From Pseudomonas mandelii (GTDB lineage: Bacteria > Pseudomonadota > Gammaproteobacteria > Pseudomonadales > Pseudomonadaceae): a DNA stretch of 64,000 bases. Location of the stretch: NCBI RefSeq assembly GCF_900106065.1, contig NZ_LT629796.1, positions 2,392,001-2,456,000 of the forward strand, in the 5' to 3' direction. Position 1 is the first letter of the stretch. Each line of letters begins with the position of its first letter. Below the pieces are notes generated by a model, which saw only the letters and a list, made by a program, of their open reading frames with translations, was not told the origin of the DNA and ran no database searches. Positions 18,709 through 26,088 of the stretch are shown piece after piece. The position numbers and the translations under genes are program-made.

Positions 18709-18984
18709 ATGCGTAAACCAGAACTCGCCGCTGCAATCGCTGAAAAAGCAGATCTCACCAAAGAGCAGGCCAACCGCGTTCTCAACGCCGTTCTCGAAGA
18801 AATCACCGGCGCTCTGCACCGCAAAGACAGCGTCACGCTGGTGGGCTTCGGTACCTTCCTGCAACGCCACCGCGGTGCCCGCACCGGCAAAAACCCGCAA
18901 ACCGGTGAACCTGTCAAAATCAAGGCCAGCAATACTGTCGCGTTCAAGCCAGGCAAATCGTTGAAAGACAGCGTTAATCCGTAA
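18709..18984 (+). CDS. HU family DNA-binding protein
   Basis: This 91-residue histone-like protein bends and compacts DNA. It contains the HU signature (GFGTFLQRHRGARTGKNPQTG, split across the beta arm) and the N-terminal KPELAAAIAEKADLTKEQA. It is the HU paralogue found beside the rubredoxin genes in Pseudomonas, distinct from the hupB gene next to lon. A clear intrinsic terminator follows. The 192 bases upstream hold the promoter. Confidence 0.93.
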   Translation: MRKPELAAAIAEKADLTKEQANRVLNAVLEEITGALHRKDSVTLVGFGTFLQRHRGARTGKNPQTGEPVKIKASNTVAFKPGKSLKDSVNP

Positions 18985-19023
18985 TTGCGGCGAACTCCCT
19001 GAATAATGGGGAGAACCGTATTG

Positions 19024-19061
19024 AAAAATGGGCATACCGATTAATTCGGATGCCCATTTTT
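19024..19061 (+). terminator. Rho-independent terminator after the HU gene
   Basis: A 12-bp stem (AAAAATGGGCAT / ATGCCCATTTTT) with a 14-base loop is followed by T residues. It starts 40 bases after the stop codon. Confidence 0.88.
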
Positions 19062-19063
19062 TA

Positions 19064-19633
19064 TAGGTGCTGTTCCAATGTGTATATATGCCGGGATGGA
19101 CTGATTAATACACTCTGGAAAACTAATGCTCACTTGCTCGCTGTTTCAAGTCCTTCACTGATATCTCCCGATATATTAAGTGCCATCATGGCGATGGCAC
19201 TTTCCTGCGTCTCCGTTGTCGCGCCTCATTCTTTTCCATGATGACCACAACCTTTCGGACGATTCCTACATTCATTGTCTTTTATTGTTGGCATGCTCTA
19301 CGGCTATGAGGGGAAAATGTTGCCAACAAATCGGCGCATCCCTCTCGGGGCGCTCTGGCTCAGTGCTTTCAGGGGTTGCCGTAAGAGCGTGAATATTAAA
19401 TCGGCATCGGGGAATCCCCTGTCTCATATAGGGAAACCTCTTACACGCAATAAAGCGCACTTCGTCTTGTTGTTTAATCAGATGCTTGCTAGTGGCCATC
19501 ATCGTGAGTACGATGCGCGCACTTGAAAGAGCACGAACTCAATTGGATGAGACTCATCGCAGCTCTTTGATACTGTCCCGCGCCGCTGCAACTGCAATTG
19601 GCGTTCGACCGTAATCCTAATTAAAGGCCATGG
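19064..19633. other. Long upstream region of the T6SS cluster
   Basis: About 570 bases, AT-richer than the flanks, lie between the HU terminator and tssA. No open frame in it looks coding. It must contain the promoter of the T6SS operon. I searched for a sigma-54 site because a sigma-54 activator gene is in the cluster; two GG/GC pairs (at TGGCACTTTCCTGC near 19195 and GGAAAACTAATGC near 19117) have a spacing one base too short, so I make no call. Confidence 0.5.
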
Positions 19634-21190
19634 ATGTCCTACTCAAGCAAACTTTCCGCTCATTACCTCGAACTCGCAAAAGCCTCTGTTTCCAAAGAGA
19701 ATTTCGCGGGCGAGGACGTTCGCTTTTCGAGCGAATATGAGGCACTGGAAAGCGAGCTGGCGAAAGCCTCGTCCATGCACGAAAGCGGTCAGATCGACTG
19801 GCTGAAAATCCGCGAAAACAGCGAAAACCTGCTGCGCACCCAGTCCAAGGATTTGCGGGTCGGCGCCTGGCTGACGTGGGCCTTGTACCAGCGCGAATCG
19901 TTCCAGGGCTTGCTGGCTGGCCTCGGGTTGCTGCACCACCTGTGCGAGAACCACTGGGCTGACCTTCACCCGAACAAGGCCCGCACCCGCTCCGCTGCGA
20001 TCAGTTGGCTGGTGCCGCGTCTCGAGCAGGTGCTGACCGAAAACGTCGCGATCAAAGAGCAGTTGCCGATGTTCCGGCGGCTGGTCGAACATCTGGAAGG
20101 CCTCGATGCCGCCTGCACCGAGCATTTGGGTGACGATGCGCCGCTGCTGCTGCCGATCTCCCGCCGTCTGAAAAACATGGTGCAACGCGCCGCCGACAAC
20201 CAGCCGGAACCCGGCGTGGTTGGCGCCGCAGTGGCCCAGGTCAAACAGGCCGCGACGCAGCTGTTCGCCCCCGGCGCACCGATCGACAACGAAAAAGAAG
20301 CCCACAAGGCCCTGCGCGCCCAGCAGGAAAGTGCCCGTCCGTTGTGTGCCTGGTGGCTCAAGCAGAAAGCCACTGATCTGCGCGCCCTGCGCCTCAATCG
20401 CACGCTGCTGTGGCTGCCCATCGACGCAGTGCCCGAGCGTAACGCCGAGCAAATCACCGTGTTGCGCGGCTTGCCCGCCGACAAGCTCAAGGCCTATCAG
20501 GACCGCTACGATCAAGCCAAATACGCCGACTTGCTGGTGGAACTGGAGGCGAGCCTGGCGAAGGCGCCGTTCTGGTTCGATGGCCAGCGAATGGTCTGGG
20601 AGTGCCTCCAGGGCCTGAACGCCGAGATGGCAATGCGCGAAGTGGAAATCCACTTCGCGCTTTTGATTCAGCGCCTGCCCGGCATCATCGAATTGCGTTT
20701 CCACGACGGCGCGCCGTTCGCCGATCCGGCCACCCGCGCCTGGATCAGCGCCAGCGTCATGCCGCACCTGCAAAGCGCCAGTGCGCCGCGCAAGGTTGAA
20801 GTCGCCGACACCCAGCCAGCCTGGGAAGTGGCCCTCGAGGAAGTCCTGCCGATCCTGCGCAAGGACGGCCTCAAGGCCGCCGTGCAGATCCTCAAGCAGG
20901 GGCTGCAAAGCGCCCAGGGCGGACGCGTCCGGTTTTTCTGGCAGTTCGCCCTCGCGCGGCTGTGCTTCATGGCCAAGAAATACGAACTGGCCAAGACCCA
21001 ACTCGAAACACTCGACCAAACATTACAGGACTCAGGCCTGAACGCCTGGGAGCCCGATCTTGCGCTGGAAGTGCTGCATTTACTGCATAGCTGCTGCGAG
21101 TTGTTGCCGCAGAACCATGCCGTACGTGAACGCAAGGAAGAGATTTATCGCAGGCTGTGCCACCTCGATCTCGAAGTGGTACTCGAATAG
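19634..21190 (+). CDS. tssA: T6SS protein TssA (ImpA N-terminal domain)
   Basis: TssA primes and caps sheath assembly at the baseplate in the cytoplasm. The 518-residue protein opens with the ImpA_N-type domain, with the family segment LRVGAWLTWALYQRESFQGLLAGL at about 74-97, then a helical middle, and ends with a C-terminal region of the VasJ/TssA kind rich in helices (about 390-518). It is the first gene of the cluster, corresponding to hsiA2 of HSI-II. ATG 19634 follows TAAAGG. tssB follows after 32 bases. Confidence 0.9.
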   Translation: MSYSSKLSAHYLELAKASVSKENFAGEDVRFSSEYEALESELAKASSMHESGQIDWLKIRENSENLLRTQSKDLRVGAWLTWALYQRESFQGLLAGLGLLHHLCENHWADLHPNKARTRSAAISWLVPRLEQVLTENVAIKEQLPMFRRLVEHLEGLDAACTEHLGDDAPLLLPISRRLKNMVQRAADNQPEPGVVGAAVAQVKQAATQLFAPGAPIDNEKEAHKALRAQQESARPLCAWWLKQKATDLRALRLNRTLLWLPIDAVPERNAEQITVLRGLPADKLKAYQDRYDQAKYADLLVELEASLAKAPFWFDGQRMVWECLQGLNAEMAMREVEIHFALLIQRLPGIIELRFHDGAPFADPATRAWISASVMPHLQSASAPRKVEVADTQPAWEVALEEVLPILRKDGLKAAVQILKQGLQSAQGGRVRFFWQFALARLCFMAKKYELAKTQLETLDQTLQDSGLNAWEPDLALEVLHLLHSCCELLPQNHAVRERKEEIYRRLCHLDLEVVLE

Positions 21191-21222
21191 GCCCCAGGGC
21201 CACAACCGCAAGGAGAAAAGCC

Positions 21223-21726
21223 ATGGCCAAAGAAGGCTCGGTAGCCCCCAAGGAACGCATCAACGTCACCTTCAAACCTGCCACCGGTGGTGCACAGGAA
21301 GAGATCGAACTGCCGTTGAAACTACTGGCAATCGGTGACTACACCCACCGCAAGGACGAACGCAAAGTCGAAGATCGCAAGCCGATCAGCATCGACAAGA
21401 TGACGTTTGACGAAGTGCTGGCCAAGCAAGAGCTGAGCCTGACACTGAGCGTACCGAACCGTCTTCAGGAAGAAGGTGACACTGAAGAACTGGCCGTGAA
21501 ACTGCGCGTCAATTCGATGAAGGACTTCAACCCGGCCTCGCTGGTCGAGCAAGTGCCTGAGCTGAAAAAACTGATGGAACTGCGCGACGCGCTGGTGGCC
21601 CTCAAAGGCCCACTGGGTAACGCGCCTGCGTTCCGCAAAGCCATCGAAGGCGTTCTCGCCGACGACGAATCCCGCGGTCGCGTACTGGGTGAGCTGGGCC
21701 TGAACGCCGCAGCCCAGGACGCCTGA
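21223..21726 (+). CDS. tssB: T6SS contractile sheath small subunit TssB
   Basis: TssB (VipA) pairs with TssC to build the contractile sheath. The 167-residue protein has the family landmarks KERINVTF near residue 10, LLAIGDYTHRKDERKVEDRKP near 35-55 and the C-terminal ELKKLMELRDALVALKGPLGN. The start at ATG 21223 has AAGGAG upstream; an upstream in-frame ATG at 21157 lies within tssA and is rejected. tssC follows after 29 bases. Confidence 0.96.
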   Translation: MAKEGSVAPKERINVTFKPATGGAQEEIELPLKLLAIGDYTHRKDERKVEDRKPISIDKMTFDEVLAKQELSLTLSVPNRLQEEGDTEELAVKLRVNSMKDFNPASLVEQVPELKKLMELRDALVALKGPLGNAPAFRKAIEGVLADDESRGRVLGELGLNAAAQDA

Positions 21727-21755
21727 GTCTCCATCAGCCTAAGGAAGCCAACACC

Positions 21756-23231
21756 ATGAGCACTAGCGCAGCACAGCAAAAGAACAAAGAGAGTGGCGAA
21801 TACAGCATTCTCGACAGCATCATCGCCGAAACCCGCCTGACGCCGGACGACGAAGCCTACGACATCGCCAAGCGCGGTGTGTCGGCTTTCATCGAAGAGC
21901 TGCTCAAGCCGCAGAACAACGGTGAGCCGGTCAAGAAAGCCATGGTTGACCGCATGATCGCCGAGATCGATGCCAAGCTCAGCCGTCAGATGGACGAAAT
22001 CCTGCACCACCCTGACTTCCAGTCCCTGGAATCGTCGTGGCGTGGCCTGCAGTTGCTGGTCGACCGCACCAACTTCCGCGAAAACATCAAGATTGAAATC
22101 CTCAACGTCTCCAAAGAAGACCTGCTGGACGATTTCGACGATTCGCCGGAAGTGATGCAATCGGGCCTGTACAAGCACATCTACACCGCTGAATACGGTC
22201 AGTTCGGTGGTCAGCCTGTGGGCGCGATCATCGCCAACTACTTCATGTCCCCAAGCTCGCCGGACGTGAAACTGATGCAGTACGTTTCCAGCGTTGCCTG
22301 CATGTCCCACGCGCCGTTCATTGCGGCTGCCGGCCCGAAATTCTTCGGCCTGGAAAGCTTCACCGGCCTGCCGGACCTCAAGGATCTGAAAGATCACTTC
22401 GAAGGCCCGCAATTCGCCAAATGGCAGAGTTTCCGCCAGTCGGAAGACTCCCGTTACGTTGGCCTGACCGTGCCGCGTTTCCTGTTGCGTAACCCGTACG
22501 ACCCGGAAGAAAACCCGGTTAAATCGTTCGTGTACAAAGAAACCGTCGCCAACAGCCACGAGCACTACCTGTGGGGCAACACTGCCTACGCGTTCGGCAC
22601 CAAACTGACCGACAGCTTCGCCAAATTCCGCTGGTGCCCGAACATCATCGGCCCGCAGAGCGGTGGCGCGGTTGAAGACCTGCCGTTGCACCACTTCGAA
22701 AGCATGGGCGAAATCGAAACCAAGATTCCTACGGAAGTATTGGTTAGCGACCGTCGTGAATACGAACTGGCCGAGGAAGGCTTCATCTCCCTGACCATGC
22801 GCAAAGGCTCCGACAACGCGGCGTTCTTCTCCGCGAGCTCGGTGCAGAAGCCGAAGTTCTTCGGCATCAGCGCAGAAGGCAAGGCCGCAGAGCTGAACTA
22901 CAAGCTCGGCACCCAACTGCCGTACATGATGATCGTCAACCGCCTGGCTCACTACTTGAAAGTGCTGCAGCGCGAGCAACTCGGTTCGTGGAAAGAACGT
23001 ACCGACCTCGAGCTGGAACTCAACAAGTGGATCCGCCAGTACGTGGCCGACCAGGAAAACCCAAGCGCCGAAGTCCGTGGCCGTCGTCCACTGCGCGCTG
23101 CCCAGATCATCGTCAGCGATGTCGAAGGCGAGCCTGGCTGGTACCGCGTCAGCCTGAACGTGCGTCCGCACTTCAAGTACATGGGGGCCGATTTCACCCT
23201 GTCGCTGGTTGGCAAGCTGGACAAAGAGTAA
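21756..23231 (+). CDS. tssC: T6SS contractile sheath large subunit TssC
   Basis: TssC (VipB) is the main sheath protein; with TssB it forms the helical tube that contracts and drives the inner tube outward. The 491-residue length is typical. Conserved blocks are visible: SSWRGLQLLVDRT near residue 90, EYGQFGGQPVGAI near 147, RFLLRNPYD near 243, and FKYMGADFTLSLVGKLDKE at the C terminus. The start follows AAGGAAGCC. Confidence 0.97.
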   Translation: MSTSAAQQKNKESGEYSILDSIIAETRLTPDDEAYDIAKRGVSAFIEELLKPQNNGEPVKKAMVDRMIAEIDAKLSRQMDEILHHPDFQSLESSWRGLQLLVDRTNFRENIKIEILNVSKEDLLDDFDDSPEVMQSGLYKHIYTAEYGQFGGQPVGAIIANYFMSPSSPDVKLMQYVSSVACMSHAPFIAAAGPKFFGLESFTGLPDLKDLKDHFEGPQFAKWQSFRQSEDSRYVGLTVPRFLLRNPYDPEENPVKSFVYKETVANSHEHYLWGNTAYAFGTKLTDSFAKFRWCPNIIGPQSGGAVEDLPLHHFESMGEIETKIPTEVLVSDRREYELAEEGFISLTMRKGSDNAAFFSASSVQKPKFFGISAEGKAAELNYKLGTQLPYMMIVNRLAHYLKVLQREQLGSWKERTDLELELNKWIRQYVADQENPSAEVRGRRPLRAAQIIVSDVEGEPGWYRVSLNVRPHFKYMGADFTLSLVGKLDKE

Positions 23232-23245
23232 GAGGAGCCTGAGTC

Positions 23246-23653
23246 ATGACTGGATACGGCAGCCTTTTCGAACGCCTGGGTGGCGACGCGGACAAACGCG
23301 TCGGCTGGAGCCGCGAGGTCTCCGCCATGGCGTCCGTGGCTGCCCATCTGGCCAAGATGCTCAGCACCCGTGCGGGCAGCGTGCAAACGCTGTCCGATTA
23401 CGGGCTACCCGATCTCAATGACATGCGTCTGAGCCTGCACGACTCCCTGAGTCAGGCCCGTCTGGCCATCGAAAATTTCATCGAAGCCTACGAGCCACGC
23501 TTGAGCAATGTGCGTGTCATCTCCCTGCCGCGTGATCACGATCAGCTTCGCCTGTCCTTCAGCATCGAAGGCCTGCTGGAAGTTGATGGTTTCAAGCGTC
23601 AGGTCAGTTTCGCCGCGCGCCTGGATGGCAGCGGTCAAGTCAAGGTCAACTAA
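23246..23653 (+). CDS. tssE: T6SS baseplate protein TssE
   Basis: TssE is the gp25-like baseplate wedge component on which the sheath starts to polymerise. The 135-residue product has the gp25/lysozyme-like family features: SLFERL at the N terminus, a YGLPDLND segment near residue 52, and IEAYEPRLSNVRV near 88 with the conserved E-P-R. It is 14 bases after tssC with GAGG upstream. It is the last core gene before the cargo insertion; tssF starts 2.4 kb later. Confidence 0.93.
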   Translation: MTGYGSLFERLGGDADKRVGWSREVSAMASVAAHLAKMLSTRAGSVQTLSDYGLPDLNDMRLSLHDSLSQARLAIENFIEAYEPRLSNVRVISLPRDHDQLRLSFSIEGLLEVDGFKRQVSFAARLDGSGQVKVN

Positions 23654-23663
23654 GGAGATTCGT

Positions 23664-24170
23664 ATGTCCGGCAAACCCGCAGCACGTGTCACCGACCCCA
23701 CCGCTTGCCCGCTCCCCGGCCACGGCACCAACCCGATCGCCGCCGGTTCCGGCGACGTCTTCTTCGACGGCCTCGCGGCCGCCCGCCAAGGCGATGCCTC
23801 GGCGTGTGGTGGTGCGATGTCGGGCGGATTGGCGACGACGGTTTTGATCAACGGCAAACCGGCTGTGACGGTGGATTCCGTCGGGACCCATGGCAACAAG
23901 GTTACAGCTGGGTCCGGGACGGTGATTATCGGGAATTCGCATTCGCCGGTGCCGTTTGTGGCGCCGTTGCCTTTGATTCTGCCTGGTTTTGATGAGCAAT
24001 TTGTCCTGACTGACAAAAGCGGAGCGCCTATGGCAAACCGTCGATATCTCTTGGTCCGAGAAAATGGTCTTCAAGAAGAAGGCGTTACTAGTGATACAGG
24101 TTTGACTCATCGAGTGACGCGGCACGCGAGTGCGGAAAAAGTCGATATTTACGTTGCATCAGAGGATTGA
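23664..24170 (+). CDS. PAAR domain spike protein with C-terminal extension
   Basis: PAAR proteins sharpen the VgrG tip and carry effectors. The 168-residue protein begins with a PAAR domain (about 1-95; RVTDPTACPLPGHG, GSGDVFFDG, GLATTVLINGKPAVTVDS, GTVIIGNSHSPV), followed by about 65 residues (FDEQFVLTDKSGAPMANRRY and beyond) that resemble the small beta domain often found after PAAR/VgrG tips. Codon use changes from GC-rich to AT-rich around 23,900-23,950, inside the gene. Its stop overlaps the next start (TGATG), tying it to the lipase gene. Confidence 0.85.
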   Translation: MSGKPAARVTDPTACPLPGHGTNPIAAGSGDVFFDGLAAARQGDASACGGAMSGGLATTVLINGKPAVTVDSVGTHGNKVTAGSGTVIIGNSHSPVPFVAPLPLILPGFDEQFVLTDKSGAPMANRRYLLVRENGLQEEGVTSDTGLTHRVTRHASAEKVDIYVASED

Positions 24171-24928
24171 TGCAAATGACGACAGACGTGTTGGAAACAT
24201 CAACAGGGATATTTAAAAAGGTTGCTTCGACCAGCAGTACTGCTACTGCGGACAGGACACCGAAACATATCGTTCTGGAAGAAGGTCTGACTGTTTATCT
24301 CGGTGGTGCTGGGATGACCGGTGGGTATATTGATGACCAGATTAAGTCACTGCGTATGGTGGGTATTAGTGGCGCAGTAGTAGGGCGTAATACTGAGGGT
24401 CAATATGCTGATGCTGTTGCTGGCGTCAATAAGCACCGTTACAGGCTTAAGAAAATTAACGGCATGTCGGACACTGGACCGTATAGCGTTGAGGCGGACT
24501 GGAGTCTGAAGTCGTTAGGCGTTAGCCGATCTTTTCCAACCGGAGGGCAATTTAATCTTATTGGTTATTCCTTTGGATCGCTGGTAGCCGCCCAATCTGC
24601 TCTTTATTACGCAGATAAAGGGCAGGCCGTTGATTATCTTGTACTGATAGGTTCTCCAATTTCTGAAGAAATGCTTGGGGAAGTTAGGCAGCAATCCCTG
24701 ATCGAGCATGTAGTCATTCTTGACTTGAAGGAGCATGGCGACCCTATTCATGCAGGCATGTCATTTTTTGACTTGGCTGAGCATGCTCCTTTGCTCGGCT
24801 CGCAGATGACCGAGTCCAGCGAGCGTAAAGAAGGTGTGGGACATTTTTACTACGGTATTGACGGTCCTTCAGGTGAGCAGCGCCGACTAGAGCTGGCAAA
24901 GTTCCTCTATGCACAGGGCTTGCGTTGA
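24170..24928 (+). CDS. Alpha/beta-hydrolase, probable T6SS lipase effector
   Basis: The 252-residue protein has no signal peptide. It shows a serine-hydrolase triad: nucleophile S134 in GYSFG after a hydrophobic strand (FNLIGYSFGSLVAAQSALYY), D191 in HGDPIH, and H225 in VGHFYYG. Its position right after a PAAR gene, with coupled translation (TGATG), and before small membrane proteins is the layout of T6SS phospholipase (Tle) modules. I cannot assign it to Tle1-Tle5; the GXSXG motif excludes Tle5. An ATG two codons later (24176) has better spacing to AGAGGA. Its AT-rich codon use differs from the tss genes. Phospholipid as substrate is inference. Confidence 0.7.
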   Translation: MQMTTDVLETSTGIFKKVASTSSTATADRTPKHIVLEEGLTVYLGGAGMTGGYIDDQIKSLRMVGISGAVVGRNTEGQYADAVAGVNKHRYRLKKINGMSDTGPYSVEADWSLKSLGVSRSFPTGGQFNLIGYSFGSLVAAQSALYYADKGQAVDYLVLIGSPISEEMLGEVRQQSLIEHVVILDLKEHGDPIHAGMSFFDLAEHAPLLGSQMTESSERKEGVGHFYYGIDGPSGEQRRLELAKFLYAQGLR

Positions 24929-25233
24929 TGGGTAGCGCAAAAACAGTCAGAGCAATGATCATCATCGCCAACGCTTTGATCGCACCGTTTGCATTGTTCG
25001 AAATTTATGCGGTTATCCGGTTCGGGTTTGCGGAGCCTTATAGTTATTTGCTTTCCGTTCCGCTGGGAATTATCTCGTTCTTGCTATTACAGTTCGCTAT
25101 TGGTTATGGAGTGGTTAAAGGGTGGATGGCCTGCAGAATGCCCAGTAACTATTATTTGCTCGTGCTTTGGATAATCGGTTTGCTGGTGTTGTTCGTGCTT
25201 CCGAAGTTTTTTTCAGATGGGCCGATGTCGTGA
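24928..25233 (+). CDS. Small membrane protein, candidate immunity to the lipase
   Basis: The 101-residue product has three hydrophobic stretches (about residues 8-30, 40-62 and 74-93), so it probably sits in the inner membrane. I do not recognise a family. Its start overlaps the lipase stop (TGATG). Immunity is suggested only by position; Tle immunity proteins are usually periplasmic, lipoprotein or membrane-bound. Confidence 0.6.
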   Translation: MGSAKTVRAMIIIANALIAPFALFEIYAVIRFGFAEPYSYLLSVPLGIISFLLLQFAIGYGVVKGWMACRMPSNYYLLVLWIIGLLVLFVLPKFFSDGPMS

Positions 25234-25610
25234 TTAGTTATGAAACTAACCCCATTCCAAAGATTGCGCTTGAGCTGCTGCATTCGAAAGATTTGGTCGT
25301 GTCGAAAATTCTTAAAATGATCAACTATTTTTATTTTTTGACCTCCGCGGTTTTTCTGTTGATGTCGTGCACTGATCCGAAAACTAAGTGGTCAATAGCT
25401 GGGGTTGATGTCTACGGAGGCTTATTTGTTTTTTGTATGTTTTTTTATATTCCGATGATGGCGTTTTCTTTTTACTATTTTGTAAGAGCGCTAATGAGTT
25501 TCTTCAAATATAAACGCTCGCACGATGGCTTTTCGTTCTTGGTTTCCTCCGTTGTAGGTGTTGTTGCTCTTTACAGTTTCAATCACTGGGTGTTCAGTGA
25601 AATTTACTAA
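25230..25610 (+). CDS. Small membrane protein, candidate immunity or accessory
   Basis: The 126-residue product starts at a GTG that overlaps the previous stop by four bases (GTGA). A polar N terminus (ISYETNPIPKIALELLHS) is followed by three hydrophobic segments (about 33-50, 60-85 and 106-122). No family is recognised. AT-rich codon use matches the lipase gene. The longer in-frame ATG 25167 would lie inside the previous gene and is rejected. Confidence 0.55.
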   Translation: MISYETNPIPKIALELLHSKDLVVSKILKMINYFYFLTSAVFLLMSCTDPKTKWSIAGVDVYGGLFVFCMFFYIPMMAFSFYYFVRALMSFFKYKRSHDGFSFLVSSVVGVVALYSFNHWVFSEIY

Positions 25611-26064
25611 CGATTCGGCGCAGAACATTCGAAAAAGCGAATGCTGCGCTAATCCAAATTTTTTCAGAGTAGCGCTCTGGTCTCCGCTCCTGGTGATGTT
25701 GGCTTTGACACTGGTCGAGCAGGGCGACGAATACGCGGCGGTTCTGGACTGGCAACAAATGCTGTTGATCTACGTTCTCTCATTCGGAATCCCGGCCTAC
25801 ATCGCATTTGCCCTGTGGGCAATGCGAGCACTGAACGGAAAAACCGAACAGCAGATTTTGAAAAGCGTGTGGCGCGCACCACTGACCTTCATCCCTTTTT
25901 ACGCTGTCCCGTGGGTGATTTATGGGTTGGCCCATGTGCTTTTGGGGAGCCTTGCCGGGTTCCCGATGATGTTGGGCTGGCTGGCTTTTTTACCGTACCT
26001 CCTCATTGCGGGCTACGTGGTTTCCGGTCTGACAGTCGCGCTCTACAGGACAGTTTTTTCATGA
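25597..26064 (+). CDS. Four-helix membrane protein of unknown function
   Basis: The 155-residue product from GTG 25597 overlaps the previous gene by 14 bases. A short N-terminal soluble part with two Cys (ECCANP) precedes about four hydrophobic segments. GC-rich codon use returns within this gene, so it may be an older member of the locus than the two before it. Thr-Phe-Ile-Pro and Pro-rich helices give no family clue. The exact start is uncertain. Confidence 0.5.
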   Translation: MKFTNDSAQNIRKSECCANPNFFRVALWSPLLVMLALTLVEQGDEYAAVLDWQQMLLIYVLSFGIPAYIAFALWAMRALNGKTEQQILKSVWRAPLTFIPFYAVPWVIYGLAHVLLGSLAGFPMMLGWLAFLPYLLIAGYVVSGLTVALYRTVFS

Positions 26065-26088
26065 GATCCACCACCAGGAAGGTACCCC

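Noticed and set aside
19195..19209. Sigma-54-like sequence TGGCACTTTCCTGCG upstream of tssA
   Set aside because: The GG and GC elements are 11 instead of 12 bases apart and the rest of the consensus is weak.
19275..19526. 83-codon open frame upstream of tssA
   Set aside because: No ribosome-binding site, mixed codon use, and a composition without hydrophobic core pattern.
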